Shown here piece by piece: positions 9,444 through 21,774 of a stretch of DNA of 64,000 nucleotides. The translations under genes were made by a program, and so were the position numbers. The notes beneath the pieces were generated by a model, which saw only the letters and a program-made list of their open reading frames with translations, was not told the origin of the DNA and searched no databases. The DNA is from Symsagittifera roscoffensis (taxonomy: Eukaryota > Xenacoelomorpha > Acoela > Convolutidae), in the NCBI RefSeq assembly GCF_963678635.1, contig NC_087065.1, forward strand, positions 32,921,679 through 32,985,678. The letters run 5' to 3'. Numbering within the stretch: the stretch's first letter is position 1; every line of letters begins with the position of its first letter.

Positions 9444-12400
9444 TACTCATCTAGCTCACAGTTCAAAGCTGCAGTGCCATCCAAGAGAGCTAAAGAAGAA
9501 GAAGAAGAAGTGCAAACGGAAAACCTGACAGAGGCGAGAGACGAGTTGGACCGAGTAGCTAAATGATGGCCAAAACTCAGGAAGATCGAGATATGTTTTG
9601 GGAACTCTTCGACGATTGCAAAAAGAAGCAAGGAAAAGGGATAGAGCGCCTGAAGAAGGAGTAGAAGGAGCCATCAGAGCAATTGGGCGTGGCGAAAGCT
9701 GAAAGCTCATTACCTGTAGAAGAAGTTCCCCATATGCAATCGCCAATGGAGCTCCTGAATTAAGCCAAACAACCAAAATGCAAGTTTCGACAGGATCCGG
9801 AAGAGTAATGATTCTGGACCTAAATTACATCCTGAACGACATAGCTGTTGGTAGAGCTATGAGCCAGCTGGTTAATGCCGCTGGTCGAACCGTGGCCGAC
9901 AGGAATGTGCCAGGTTTGGGTTGACTGCACCCTACGGAACAATTGATGTCACCAGCAGAGTGGATTTCTCCTCGGAAGTGATAACAAAAACAGGTACTGG
10001 AGCTGCTACGATAGGGGTTCAGGACAAGGCTCCACTAGACACACAAGGAGGAACGCCAATGAGGAACGAGTGCTGGATGTGCAAATGAAGAACCAGATAA
10101 AAAATAGATTCACAGGACTCCCGACACGGACAAACGATTATGCTTCAATGGATCAACTTGAAGTATAGCCATAATTATTCAACAGCCACCTCTTGCACAT
10201 CGCATTCGACAATGGGTGACAGCTTGGTAAAGTGCTGCAGAAATTGAGGACCACATGGATAACTAAGGTGATGGCATTCGGAGGCGCAATTTTAGTCCAG
10301 CTGTGCATGTGATAATTATGATAGGCAATTATGATAAATTATGTTCAGAATTGGAGAAGGGTTGATGGGAAGCAATGCTAGTTTGCCTGTTTAAAGGGGG
10401 GTGGTAGAACTTTTAGTGCGCCGTACTGACGGTCTGTACGACACCCAGGACACGTACGCGAGGACACGGCAAGCTCCAGCGCGGAGACATACTGAAAAAG
10501 TCGACGGTTGGATTAATATAGTACATAATCTGGCGAGTCGCATTGCTGAACGACTGCTTCAGATGCGATGGACTTAGAGCATGAGTTGAGAGCTCTGGAT
10601 CTTGTCAAGTTTACGGCCGATTGGATTAACTTGACAGTGTTGACGGACAAGCTTGGATGAACCAAGTTTCCAGGAGCAATTGGACGATTTGGAGATCGAG
10701 CCATTCGCTATCAGTCTTTATCAATGCAGTTCATAACTTACCAAAGAGCGCCTCTCCTGGCAAAATTGAAACTACAACAAAAAAATTTTAACAGAATCAT
10801 TTCACAGGAAAAAAAACTAAGAAACGCGGCACGAGGAAGAATCAGTGAGTTACTCATTGATCCAGCTATGGGTGAGAGTGAGACAAATTCTCGTATCAAT
10901 ATGACGCGTCAAGAAAGCTACAACGAGTTAGTGTATCTGTCCAGGACGATAAAAACGACATAGCGTTTGAAGTTGATGATTGAAAAAATAAAGATATGAT
11001 AATGAAATTGGGCAGCAAAGTCATGCTGAGAAAGTCTGGAAAGACGAAGGTGGATCTTGAACATCCAGCAAAGACTGCCAACTTAGTCAAAAGAAAACAA
11101 CCAGTGGAGGACGCCGTTTACATGGGACAAGGCGATGGCATATTGCTAGGCACTGCGAAGGTAATGATGAATGTAGCGGTGGTGCCGCCCATTCTCATGG
11201 CAGGGAAAAGATCATTCGGCTTTGAAATCAGAAGAAGTGACCGCACTCTTACTAGAGCGAATTGAAAAATTAGAAACTTAGTCAATGTGCTGAGAGTGCC
11301 CTAAGAGACTTCAAGCCTTCAAGCATGAATCAAGGAAGGGGAAGCGTCGTAAGACAGCCAATTACTCTTGAACATAATCGACTGACACTATAAGAGACGG
11401 TCACATTGAACGAGCCCGCCAGTTTTTACATGGAGATGATGGAGTACAAAAGTTCGACAAGAGGACATCTGATACCATTAGAGAACAAAAATGCTATGAA
11501 GTGTTATCTAGAAGAATTTAAAAATTACACGAAGATCAAGCAAAAAGCTTATGAAACACTAGCCTCTTCGGCACCGAAACAGTGGAGAAGCTGGTGAGTT
11601 TACCGTGGTGGGCAGTATTTTAACGCCACTTTGAAGAAGAAATAAGAACTACGCCGATAGTATATGCTCTGATAGCAATACCGAAGTCAGAATTGAATTG
11701 CAACTTAGACTTACTTGGTGTATAGCGGGCATGACAATGGGAGGGAACGATTCGGAAGAAAGCAAAAGATCTCAGGAGGAAAAGTGCTTTTGATGACATT
11801 AACCCTTTAAGAGACCTGATGATTTGCAAAGGAGCGACACTAGCGTGCGCAAAACGGAGAGTCGCTCTTTGTTTTGTCCGGTTCTTACCAGCGCTGAGCA
11901 ACTGCACAAAAGTGTTGAGAGAAGGCAGTGAACATGGAAGGAAGTTGCTCTTACAAGCGCTATTGGGCATTCATCAAAGCAAGCTACTGAGATTGAATGA
12001 GAAAGAACCTGTTAAACTAAAGCCCTTGAAGAATATTGATGAGATTCGAATATATTCTAAGAAAGAGCTTATGCTCACGAAAAAACTGATTACGAGCAAG
12101 CAGTAATGCTAAGATTCTGTGTGTTTGGATTAATTACAATAAAAAACATTGATAATCAACAAGTTAAGTTGGAACTTGTATTGGAAGTGAAGATGACTGT
12201 ATCTTCCGTACTGAAATTGGATAACAATAACAGAGTGGAGTTTGGATTGGTATCCTCAGATGCATTACTGAGGAGAAGTTTGAGGGTCGTGTTGAAGATG
12301 ATGAAAACATCATGAATGAAACCATTATAGTGTCCCAGTACAAATGTCCATTCAATATTGCGAGCAACACAGAACAAAAAAAGAAATTAGAATACGGATT

Positions 12401-12639
12401 ACGGTTTTCGCGACTTCAACACCATGTAAATTTCGATGACTACAGCCTCTAGGAGCAGCCGAGAGAAGAATGTGGAATTGCCTGGCTGTAATCGAAAGAC
12501 TGGGTTAAGATTGGTAGCTGTCTGTCAAAACTCTGTGAACTGGAAGTAACATGTGTGGAGGTCTTCATTGCGTAAAAACACTTGCGAGGCAGCATAGGCA
12601 ACTAATGACTTTGTTTGGAAATGTAGTGGTGAGAACAAG

Positions 12640-13103
12640 GACGAAAAAAGAATAGTAGAAGATTATCATGGAGGAGCTGAAGTGAATCTAGTGACTGCAG
12701 TAGGTTTCTACAGCATATGTGGTTCTCTAGAGTCATCATTGAAACTAGAGCAGAAGCATGAGATGGTCACGGCTCTCAGTGTACAAGTGTTTCCGGGAGT
12801 TTTACAGACTGGGCAGAAAATCATCGAAAAAATGGGAGAGTGGAAAATAAAATCAGGCAGATCGAAACGTATCACAGACCATCTGGAGCTAGGTACCCAG
12901 TAGGCTGAATTGTGGCTCCTTTGGGCAAAACCCGATATCCAGAACACTTCGTGGCTGTGGACGTGAAGAGCACAAGGGCGACAGTAGATCGAGACTTCTC
13001 AGTACCAAAATGTATAAGACTTGCAAGAATGTCGGAGAAATTTTACGTGTTGCTTTTTAAGATGTTTGCTGCAGTTCCAGAAAGAGCTAAGGATGATTTA
13101 TAA
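12640..13103 (+). pseudogene. Integrase-like remnant of the second element
   Basis: At about 12658 a D-Y-H-G-G phrase resembles the His pair of an integrase zinc domain. It is followed after a frame change by W-F-S-R and a Cys-containing segment where the Cys pair would be. Frame 12912-13103 then has R-Y-P-E-H-F-V-A-V-D-V-K, as in the first catalytic Asp strand. The evidence is limited to these phrases and their order. Confidence 0.3.
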
Positions 13104-13920
13104 CCGATACTGGAATGATGTTTATGGAATACATCAGGGGAACTTTTAGTGATTTTGAAAGACAGAAGCAGAAAAGGACCAACAGCGATCCGTAACAATG
13201 CAGTGGGTGACAGTGATAAAATCCACTGAATAGTGATGCAAATGAACCACTGCTGGAAGCGTCAGGACAGCGAAATTGGAGGAGCATCATGTTGACGCAT
13301 GATGATTTTCCTTGTCGTTGTTTGCTACAAACATGGTAGTATCCTTGGCTTAGTAATCTGGTCTTGAACTGGGACTCTGGAGAGCTACTCTCCATGGTTT
13401 AACAGACTCCTTACAGTCCGTAACGATTGTGATAATTGGAGTTATCATGGCGATTAGATAGTTAAAAGCTCTTCTTGGAGACAGGAAGCACCGACTATAG
13501 AAGAGTTGGAAGATTTGGTTCTCTAAAATACTTAGATAGTTTCCAGACATTGTGTATAAACTTGAAAATTTCGTTGTAAGTGAAGAAGATATGGGCCAGA
13601 AGACGACTGATGCCATGGATCAGAGACAACATGACTGCCAGATTGTACGAAAATGCCAAAAAGCAGATGTCGAAACACAGCAGAGTGTACAGTTCGTATC
13701 AGGTGGACATAGGATCAGAAGCATTCAAGCGAGCTTTCATGGCGCATCGGAATGCAGTAACAACTGAAGTTAAAAACCTTGAAAACAACCGATTGTGACG
13801 GAAGTTTAAAAGAAGAAAAGTTAAAATAAGATCTGGGGGAAAATATGACGTTCTCCACAATAGCTTCTGCAGAAACAGGGAAAGTACTGTGGATCATCTA
13901 CCCTGTCACAAACATTACGA

Positions 13921-13976
13921 GGCTAAACTATGCATTCTGCTCAAAGAAGGCTAAACTTCGGATTCTGCTCAAAGAA
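13921..13976 (+). repeat. 28-bp tandem duplication
   Basis: GGCTAAACTATGCATTCTGC begins at 13921 and a near-copy (GGCTAAACTTCGGATTCTGC) at 13949, both ending in TCAAAGAA. Confidence 0.9.
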
Positions 13977-14129
13977 ACATTTATATAAATCTATACGTGT
14001 AAAATAGCGTTTAAAATTACATCTTTAATTAACTGGTCACCAGAAAAATCAATCTCAATTTATGCATTGATCAACTAACAGTTGAAATACCAAAAGTTTG
14101 CTCTCAATTCCTGTCAACCCAACTTCGAT

Positions 14130-14500
14130 CTCAAAACCTGTCAAACTCGATCTGAACTTCGATCATAAATACTGACCTACTGAACTTCGATCCCAAATAC
14201 TGACCTACCGACCCCAAATACTGACCTATCGATCTGAACTTCGATCTCAAATACTGATGCCATACCAAAAACTGACCTAAGTTGGCGATATGCCGTGTGT
14301 TGTGTTTCCATACAATCTCAACTCAATGAATACAAATATTGAAACTATTCGGCGTTATGCTTCCAAAATCAGTATTTGAGATTGACGCAATCCCAAATAC
14401 TGACATAATTTGGCCAGTATGCTGTGTATTGTATTTCCATACACTATCAACCGAATGACTCCAAATATCAATTTTATTCGGTAGTGTGTTTCCAAAGTAC
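14130..14500 (+). repeat. Degenerate tandem repeats, about 26 bp and about 128 bp
   Basis: From 14130 to 14265 the phrases GAACTTCGATC and AAATACTGACCTA alternate with irregular spacing. From 14270 a roughly 128-bp unit occurs twice, each with a GTGTTTCCATACA-like core (about 14304 and 14430) and ending in a T-C-G-G-Y-x-x-T-x-x-x-T-T-C-C phrase. No coding frame overlaps. Confidence 0.75.
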
Positions 14501-14666
14501 TAAAAGGTGTCATCCACCGATTTATTCAACAAATACTTTGAGATTTGTTCGTGGACTCCGCTGACAATGGATAAGTCCTTGCCTTTAAACTCCGCGTTGC
14601 CATAGATTAGAGTTCCATTTCTAGCTTTTAATTGTTCATATACAAGTTTAGTAATAAACAAAATCT

Positions 14667-14786
14667 GAATCCACTCACAGTTTGCAGAATCCGCTTACAA
14701 TTGTGGACTCTGCTTAAATTTGCCGATTCCACTGAGATTTTGTGGAATCCACTTACATTATGCGGAACCCATTTACAGTTGCGGAA
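14667..14786 (+). repeat. Minisatellite, period 19-20 bp, about six copies
   Basis: Copies of the form GAATCCRCTTACAxTTTGxG follow head to tail from 14667. Single diverged copies (for example GGAATCCACTTTCATTTTGG) continue to about 14920. Not coding. Confidence 0.85.
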
Positions 14787-14924
14787 TACAGAACAACTAG
14801 CTATATTTGCTTGTTGCGGAATCCGCAACAAAACAAATGTGCCGACAAAGTTTAAGTTACAGGTATCTGTATGCGGAATCCAATGAAATTTTGTTTGTGG
14901 AATCCACTTTCATTTTGGAACATT

Positions 14925-16139
14925 TTCAAGACTTGTCTCTGGAATCCAGGAACATACAGACACAAAATTGTGCTCCTATGCATTGAACAGTTTGGCCTCG
15001 TAATGAACCAAGGGTAAAAGAGCAGAGATGTTGGTGGACTGTCTCCACCAGCATAAGAATGGCCACTGTTGTGCTGCAAAACACTGAAACAGAGAGTGCG
15101 GAGATGGAACATAAACAACCGCCGAATGAAAAGATGCAGAAAAAAAACTCAAAAACTTTGAAATTTAAGAACGTTTTAACGACCAAAACTGAAAGAAAGA
15201 TACAAAAAAAGTAACAAAGAGGAGGAAATTAAAACTCAGAACTGTTTTGTGTGAAAAAAAATCAACTGAGCAACCATGCAAACAAAGTTTGAAATTGAAA
15301 CTTAAAGAAAGAAAACTTTAATTATTTCGGGTTTGTCATTGCTGCAGCTATGAGTTTGCATTATGGTTTTGGTTAGTGTTGGTAGAGACACTAACCAACC
15401 TGCCTAATTGTTTTTATTCAACTAAGAGAGCTGTTTGCTTTGTGGTGACATAAAAGACTTGGGTAATCTCTAGAAGTTTTATAGGACCCTTAATAGCTAA
15501 AATTTCAGAAGGAAAGAGACATAGTAGGATAATTATAGGTTGTTGGTTGGCAGGACTGTCACTCGTCCCAACACCTTTTAATTGGAGACAATGACGCTAG
15601 AAATCAGAAAAACTCATTAAACTAAGTTCATATCCTCAGAGTGGAGAGTATTGAAACTGTAAGAAGGCTATACTGATGTAGTGTGATTCCATCTATAGCA
15701 AGTAGGGAGTTGATGTAAGATGAATAAAACTCTTTTGGTTCTTTTTTGTAAAATCTGCTCAAATTCAGTGTTTCATTTTGTTTAATTTTCTCGAAGCTTA
15801 ATGAGGATAATGATCGGGCTGTCCGGGGAGTGTTTGCCATTTAACCAAAATGTCCTGAAAACGCTGGTCGCAAACGAAGTTTTAGTTCAAGCTGTTTTGG
15901 TGAACGATGCGTTAATTTTGACGACTAACAGTCTTATTTATCAAAATGAAGGAACTGGGAGGGGTCGATTCGGACTGACAAGACATTTTTAAGTAACAGA
16001 CAAGTAACAGTTTTCGTTTTCGGGAAAACTGAAAAGAGCAAAAATCAGAACAACAATTTTTGCATAAAAAAAGGCAGAGAGAAAACCCACAACGAAGTTA
16101 GAAAATCAATCATAATCCAAATTATTGGAACTAAAAAAG
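14925..16139. other. No gene seen; AT-rich intergenic DNA with one hairpin
   Basis: The short frames on both strands lack protein-like composition. GGTTAGTG and CACTAACC at 15371-15396 form a perfect 8-bp stem around a 10-base loop. Nothing else recognisable. Confidence 0.5.
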
Positions 16140-16440
16140 AAAAAAATAATCCGAGTTGTAACGGTTGTGAGCTACAGTCGTTAGAGAGCAAGTGCCACGA
16201 ACCAGGAGGGCTAATTGAAGAACTCTCCAACCTTCCCGATCTTGAAGAATACGCTTCTTCACGCGGATTCCGTGAGTCGGAAAGGTACTGATTTTTAAAA
16301 AAATTTTCAGCTGCCCTGAACGGCCTCAATTGATTTTGAATAAACATCGAATTCTTTTTCCGATAATGAGAAGCTAGGAGTTGAGGGAAAAGGTCGATCC
16401 ATCTCCGTTGGATACGATGATTTATCTACTGAACATTGTG
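16140..16440 (+). repeat. PLE-associated dispersed repeat, copy A
   Basis: This stretch and 25200-25520 share order and sequence: CCGAGTTGTAAC at the left, an AATCAGGAAGG-like block, then GAGAAGCTAGGAGTTGAGGG and GATCCATCTCC at the right. Both lie near PLE GIY-YIG tails, so they are probably PLE 5'/pseudo-LTR sequence. Not coding. Confidence 0.75.
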
Positions 16441-17154
16441 TAAATATTTCTCTGAGCGACTTTAAGAAACTCCAATTTTTTCAATGGCCTCTAGGTTTTA
16501 AAACGACTGGCTAGCACGTTAAAAAAACTTCACATGCTTTTAACCGTCTCTATCAAAGCCAGTTCAATGTGTGGTTCTCGAACACTAGGCGGACGAAATT
16601 GATACAACTTACAGGCTATCGGCTAAACTGCTCAAACTAGCCCAGCTAAACGTAAAATTGTGAGCTCATGGCTGGGTCTTCATATCCCCAGACCACGAGG
16701 TCACTCCTACAAAAATGGCTACTACGTTTTTATCATGTTACTATTGTAACTTGATTGTAACGTTTTAGAACCTAGAGGACATTGAAATCATTGGTCTGTC
16801 TTAGAGTCACTAAGAGAATTTTTTCCGCGATTGATATGATACCAGTTAGAGCAACAATCGCATCTAATCTAATTTTTTATTCCGGACATACAGAAAACCT
16901 TACATGAAATCTTTATCTTGCATTAAAATAAGTTATTTTGAGCGTGATTTGAGCTCAATTTATCATAGCTGAAGGTTTTAAGTAATCTTTGTTTGTATTT
17001 TCTTCATTGTTTTTCTTCATCTTGGCGCAGCGTAAGAGTTAAAAAGCTATTCGCATTCTGAATGGATTCTAGGGAATTGCGCTACCCCATGTTAAGCGAT
17101 AAGTGGGAATTTTATAGATCAATAAAGACAGTTTAATTAATTTAAAGTTACAGG
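16441..17154. other. Non-coding stretch containing an inverted partner of 25557-25607
   Basis: Bases 16661-16711 (core GTGAGCTCATGGCTGGGTCT) match the reverse complement of 25557-25607 almost completely. The remainder has no frame or motif I recognise. Given its position between copy A and a PLE tail, it is probably element-internal DNA. Confidence 0.55.
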
Positions 17155-17369
17155 ATTGAGGAACACAAGAAAGAGGAATCGCCTTTAGTTATTCACATAC
17201 GTCAATTTGGGGAGGAAGGGACCACAGCGCAGTTATGTTGGGAGGTAATAGATCAGTCAAACAACGCAACGAAATTCTTAATATTGAAAGCGCTGCACAT
17301 TAGGAAACTGAGACCAGGGATCACACGCGCGATGAGTTCAAGAGTAGGGAGATAACACTTAGATTTTAG
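17155..17369 (+). pseudogene. PLE GIY-YIG endonuclease C-terminal fragment
   Basis: Reads I-E-E-H-K-K-E then A-L-H-I-R-K-L-R-P. After a one-base frame change near 17325 it ends T-R-D-E-F-K-S-R-E-I-T-L followed by TAG at 17367-17369. The same ending occurs at 24861 and 26011, which ties the three fragments to one PLE family. Only the endonuclease tail is present: the RT is missing, consistent with 5' truncation at insertion. Confidence 0.75.
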
Positions 17370-18109
17370 TCTAAAAATTTTTGGCTTGGATTATCGATTT
17401 TGTCTATCAAAAAATTTGCAAAATTGAGAAGTTAGTATAAGGAAACGCTAACAAAGATTTAAGGAAAAATAAAAATTACGAAATTTTTTTGTAATAATGC
17501 TTAAGTTTGATTGATGGAAAGTTTTTTGTTTTGAAACACTTAATGGTCTTTTGTGATGTTTTAACGTCTGTAAATCAATTTTTGATGTTTTAACGTCTGT
17601 CAATTTTGTTAACCTGACTATGGACATAGTTCAAAAAGGTTCGAATTCACATTTGAATAGTTTTTCTTCGTTATAAAACCGAACTATTGTATTCAAAAAC
17701 AAGGAACAGTCTCAGCCGAGCTGAGCAACTCCATCGGCGCACCACCAGTTTCCTCAAGCCAGTTCTAGTTTTTGCCCTTCATCCCAGAAAGCCACTCTAC
17801 GGACCTGTATCTACAATCTCTCAAAGGGAGCTCGAGGTACAAGCACGCAGGATATTTTTTCAAGGATCGTTGATCATTTTTTTTAGTTTTTGGAAATTTA
17901 AAAATAGTAAATTATAAAATGGCCCTTCCGTTAAATACGTTCATGCACAAGCTGGATAGGGCGCAAACCAGCATTATGTAAATACATCAATAAACCATTT
18001 TTCAGGAATTAAGTCAAGTCAGCATTTAATGCATTGTCAAAAAAGGTATTTACTTCAATCGTCCCTCCTCTACAACAGCACTAATTAAATAGTCTATGAG
18101 TTGCGTCAT
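17370..18109. other. No gene seen; contains a 29-bp tandem duplication
   Basis: AT-rich. GATGTTTTAACGTCTGT occurs at 17555 and again at 17584. The frame at 17687-17917 lacks an ATG of good context and any recognisable motif, so I do not call it a gene. Confidence 0.5.
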
Positions 18110-18800
18110 ATGCAGTGATCTGCAACCCGTATACAAAGGATAGCGCTCCTGAGCAGCGCGAAGCTTATCTTAATTCTTATATAGTTTATTGTTTCTGCGT
18201 AGCTCTCATGCCTTTTTTCACTGAGTTTTTCAGCTATGCGCTGCATTGTCCGAGTAGCTGGTGGTGCGGCACCAACAGTGCAGCCAAAAATCAGCGGGCA
18301 GAAGCTGCTCTGTTTGATTTGTCGAACACTCTATTGGTATCTTTCTTGTGATTCGTGGTACTTTTAGTCGTCTTTCAGTAGTCTTCGTGAAGTTTTTGCG
18401 GTTGAAGACTTTGACATCAAAGAAGGTTCAGCTAAACCTTGAGCCCCATAATCCGTTTGCTTTTACATCTAGTCGAGCGTATTCATCAGTTGTGGTTGAA
18501 ATGTTGACAAAGCTCTCGCCTTGGAACGACTGAAGTTTCGGCTCGATTTCAACATCAAAGCAAACCTTGCTCATGAGGGTGGCAAAGGTATCTCTGATTT
18601 CGTCATGCCTCATGTGGGTTTATCCACCCTTTGCACAGTGAAGGGCATGGGATAGGTCAAAAGATTGAACACATGCATATGTGAGCGGAAGGCTGGTTGG
18701 TTTCCATCCATATCTGAGATAAAATCTATCCCGGAATTCAGATTTTTTCAGGTTAAAATTTTATCTGCTAAGAGGCAGTGCATTTAACCAGTATCGGAGG
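18110..18800 (-). pseudogene. C-terminal zinc and restriction-like endonuclease region
   Basis: Read on the minus strand from about 18740: E-F-R-D-R-F-Y-L-R-Y-G, then a Cys, then L-S-H-A-L-H-C-A-K-G-G, a TAA, and M-R-H-D-E-I-R-D with E-P-K-L-Q and A-R-L-D-V-K, a further stop, then F-F-D-V-K-V-F-N. Near 18220-18110 it ends with K-L-S-E-K-R-H and I-S-F-A-L-L-R-S-A-I. The H-D-E and D-V-K spacing fits a PD-(D/E)xK-type nuclease that would nick the target. Two in-frame stops and small frameshifts break it. Confidence 0.7.
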
Positions 18801-19180
18801 CCGTCTCAAGTACGTAATTTTCAATTTCGCTCAGGTTTTTCGAAATGTTAGTTCTCTTTTGGTTTTTTTTTCAGTTTTAAGGGTTTTAAATTTTGAATTG
18901 ATTTTTTCTTGCTCAGATATAGCTGTTAATGGGTCGTATGTGTCTAGGACTGTGATGTTTTAATTGATCATTCAAAAAATTTTTATAGTCAGAAGGTAGC
19001 TTGATATTTAGATATTCAGACCACCCATTTTCAGTGGCAAAGAAGCGAGGTCTCTAAATTGATGGCTGATATTGTCTTTACCATTTAAATTTGGAATGAG
19101 ATTTTCCTGCAGTATTTTCTCCATAAATGTTTTCTGTGTCCAGTATTTCCTGTATGTTTTCTGTGGTATTGGGTGTATTT

Positions 19181-19534
19181 CTAGCTAAAAATGATTATTT
19201 TTCTTGTACCCCAACAGGAGTGCACGTTTTGTGATGATAATTTCACGATCTTGCCAGGTTTTTTATTGTGTTCTTCTAAATGAGTTTCTAAGGAAGTTTT
19301 ACATTCAGTCTCGGATCCTATGACAGAACCAAGTACTCTGGCCCCTTTCTGCATTTCAATTTCGGTATTTTTGAATACTTTTGTCGCCTCATTGTATTTT
19401 TCATCGTTTGCAATGAGTTGGCGTTTCCATGCATTTACATAATATCCAAAAAATGTTCCGTGTTTGATAAAGTCATCGAGACTCTTCGCTGGTTTTTCAA
19501 ATTTCCGACTGCGTTCCCATCGTCTGCATACCAT
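19181..19534 (-). pseudogene. Reverse-transcriptase C-terminal (thumb) fragment
   Basis: This 117-codon minus-strand frame contains F-F-G-Y-Y-V-N-A-W-K followed by A-T-K-V-F and R-V-L-G-S-V-I-G-S-E. These correspond to the region just after the RT catalytic box, with the L-G-S-x-I-G phrase typical of this non-LTR family. The catalytic box itself is not present upstream in any frame. The end (R-K-I-I-I-F-S) is no longer family-like, so a frameshift lies near 19260. Confidence 0.7.
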
Positions 19535-19641
19535 TTCTGTCTTAGGCTGTTATCGTTGACTAGTTTTATTAAAAGTAATATGACTCATTAATTTATTAAA
19601 CTGCTGTGCTTCAGTTTCTACTTTCTTTTTCTTAAATTTTA

Positions 19642-20010
19642 TCAAGCGCATTTATAACGCTTTCCTTTGTTAAAAAATTTGTCCAGTTTGCCCTTCTGCC
19701 ATTGCTTAAGCCTTCTTGCTATAGTTTTGGAGTTCAAAACATTACTCTCCGATTTGGTTTTACATAGCATGAGGTGAGGGAATATCATTGTTGCGTGCAT
19801 TGCGTATGTGTTATCTTGTGTTTCAATCAACGAGTTGAGGGCTCTATTTAGAGTTTCTATAAAGATAAACCCATTTCTGTTTTTTTTCGAGGATCATGAA
19901 GACTGGTTTCCAGTGCACTACTTGGCTGTAGATTACTCTTATTTTATCTTTTAGTTCAATTGTGGGATTTGACCAGGGCTCAAGTGTGGCTGTTATAGTT
20001 TTGTTGCTGT
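19642..20010 (-). pseudogene. N-terminal segment of the R2-type polyprotein
   Basis: The minus strand reads V-V-H-W-K-P-V-F near 19930, then after a stop frame 19830-19642 with M-H-A-T-M-I-F-P-H-L-M-L and R-R-L-K-Q-W-Q-K-G-K-L. This series is conserved before the RT in related metazoan elements known to me. Further upstream (20011-20600) no zinc-finger motif could be confirmed. Confidence 0.55.
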
Positions 20011-21355
20011 TTGCAATGACAGGATTGTGATCGTTAGTCGAAGGAGCTTGTTGAGGTTGAGTTGGAGGGGCTTGAATGTCAGTTGTAGTGTTGTCTGTAA
20101 TCAGGGAGGTGCAGCAAATGCAGCTGAAATTTTTATCGTGGTTGCTGGCTCGGCTAAGGCTGCTGCATTTTCATGCATATGGCTGGGCATGTTGTGCACT
20201 ATAGTCCACGGCCGCTACAACAGTTTCATAGAATTCTTGGAGTGTGGCGCCGCAGTCAAAGTGAATTGTTGATTTCACTAGAGCTGGTTTGATATATTTT
20301 GATGTGCCAATTACAAGCTTCTGTGAAAAATCAGGGATGCGCCTTACCTGGAATAGGCGCATCCACTTGAAACACAGGCAGCGAAGGCAACGGAGAGGCT
20401 CTTACGTAGAAAGTTGGGGGAAGGGTTGGCCAATGAATCAAGGAGTTTAACTTAAACCTGAGAGTCAAAAAAAACTTGATATGTAGGAATGGTACAGCCT
20501 GTGGTGTTGTTGAAGGTTAATTCCACCTGCTCACTACTTCTTGCGTCTAGATACGCTAGGGAAGCTTCACTTGCCTACGGCTGGGACGGCGAGATTTGGT
20601 TGGATAATCAGAAAAGGAAAGCCCAGCGCGCATAAGATCAATTTAATAAGTTTATCACAACAATTAGGCTAAATTCTTAAAAACTCAAACACAAAGTTCG
20701 CACTTCTCAGTGTTCAAGCTCAAGCCATAAATTTTTTTCGATTTCAGAATGTTTTCAAGGTCCCGGAGTACTACCTTAAACTCGTCGGCTAAATTTCTAT
20801 CATCTAAATACCAGATGTTAATTTTCGACTCCAACTGTTTATATTATGAATTCATGTTGGTTGTACTTCGAAACGAGGCTGAAAGATGAAAATTAGAGGG
20901 AGAGTTGGTTACGCCGCATTATCGAAGCTTATTTCTAAATAGACAGTAATGTGGGAACCACCGCTCTTGGTCGGTGGTACTCTCATTTGGGTAAAAAGAA
21001 CAAAAATGCATCTTAGAGTGTTGAGCTAGATTTTAAGGATGATGAGGAGGAGTCAGTGATAGCCTGTATGATAAGTCTCGCCAACAAGATAAATCTCAAC
21101 CTCACCTTGGGACATTCACCAGAATGTACCAAATGCAGTTCGAATTCGAATTTTTATTATAACAACTGAACGAGAAAAGTGGCGTTTTTAGAGCGTTAAC
21201 GGTGTTAGTTGTTCAGTTTGAAGAATATGGAATGGTCAATTTGGTTTGACATGTTAACTTTTAAATTTTCGATATGGGCGTGAAGACAAGTAATGGTTTT
21301 ATTTTTCGCGACAACCGAAAATTGTGAAAAATATTTTTGGTTTTTTATTTAAAAC
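20011..21355. other. Mostly unassigned DNA between the R2-type and PLE remnants
   Basis: The first few hundred bases may hold the decayed 5' end of the minus-strand element (minus frame 20362-20171 is protein-like but unrecognised). From about 20620 to 21355 I see no gene, repeat or motif. Confidence 0.4.
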
Positions 21356-21616
21356 GTACATGTCTAAATCGAAATTATGACTCAGAAACTTCCAGACATA
21401 TTAATTTAAATTTGTTGAAATAGTTTTAGAGGTTAAAAAGTATTTTAATCGCAAAAGTAATTCAGAGGTCAATTGTGATTGGCTAATTTTTCAACATGAT
21501 GGTTTAGAACCAAAATGTATGCGAATTACTGTAAATAACATTTGTAAATTGAAGTTTTGCCGTCATTCATATAGTTTTTTTTTTAATTTACTTTTAACAA
21601 AAATTTCTTCAATTTT
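21356..21616 (+). repeat. PLE left pseudo-LTR
   Basis: Direct partner of 24873-25139. Shared blocks include TATTTTAATCGCAAAAGTAA and GTAAATAACATTTGTAAATT. A related but more diverged version follows the GIY-YIG tail at about 26050-26290. Confidence 0.85.
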
Positions 21617-21774
21617 ACATATAAATCTGAAATGGAAGCGCTTAAAATTCCAACTGTTTTCCCATTAATGGGCCTTATAAAAGTTTTAAATGATTTTCAT
21701 CAATGTATAGGGAATTTTTATAGTGTTTTTTATCGATACGCAGAATATAATCAATATTTATTCGAGTTACCGAA

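Larger units (their letters stand above)
9105..13900 (+). mobile_element. Second heavily decayed retroelement-like region
   Basis: Base composition stays above that of the surrounding AT-rich DNA, and short protein-like frames in the + orientation continue for almost 5 kb, all interrupted. Frames worth noting are 9105-9443, 10724-10963, 11406-11597 (Gag-like: a short helical segment ending in A-P-K-Q-W), 11819-12106 and 12640-13103 (integrase-like). The order Gag-like then integrase-like suggests another LTR element, but no RT could be identified. No terminal repeats were seen. Confidence 0.45.
18110..20010 (-). mobile_element. Internally deleted R2-type non-LTR retrotransposon
   Basis: On the minus strand three parts of one polyprotein follow in order: an N-terminal segment (about 20010-19642), the end of the RT/thumb region (19534-19181), and a C-terminal zinc/endonuclease-like region (about 18800-18110). 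Only about 100 bases separate the first two, so the RT fingers and palm with the catalytic Asp pair are deleted. The C-terminal C...H-A-L-H-C, R-H-D-E-I-R-D and F-F-D-V-K motifs suggest a restriction-like endonuclease, as in R2/NeSL/HERO elements. That class assignment is inference from motif order. Confidence 0.75.

Noticed and set aside
9143-9631. 162-codon minus-strand frame
   Set aside because: It overlaps the + strand protein-like frame and a GAAGAAGAAG run, has no ATG-proximal motif and no recognisable domain.
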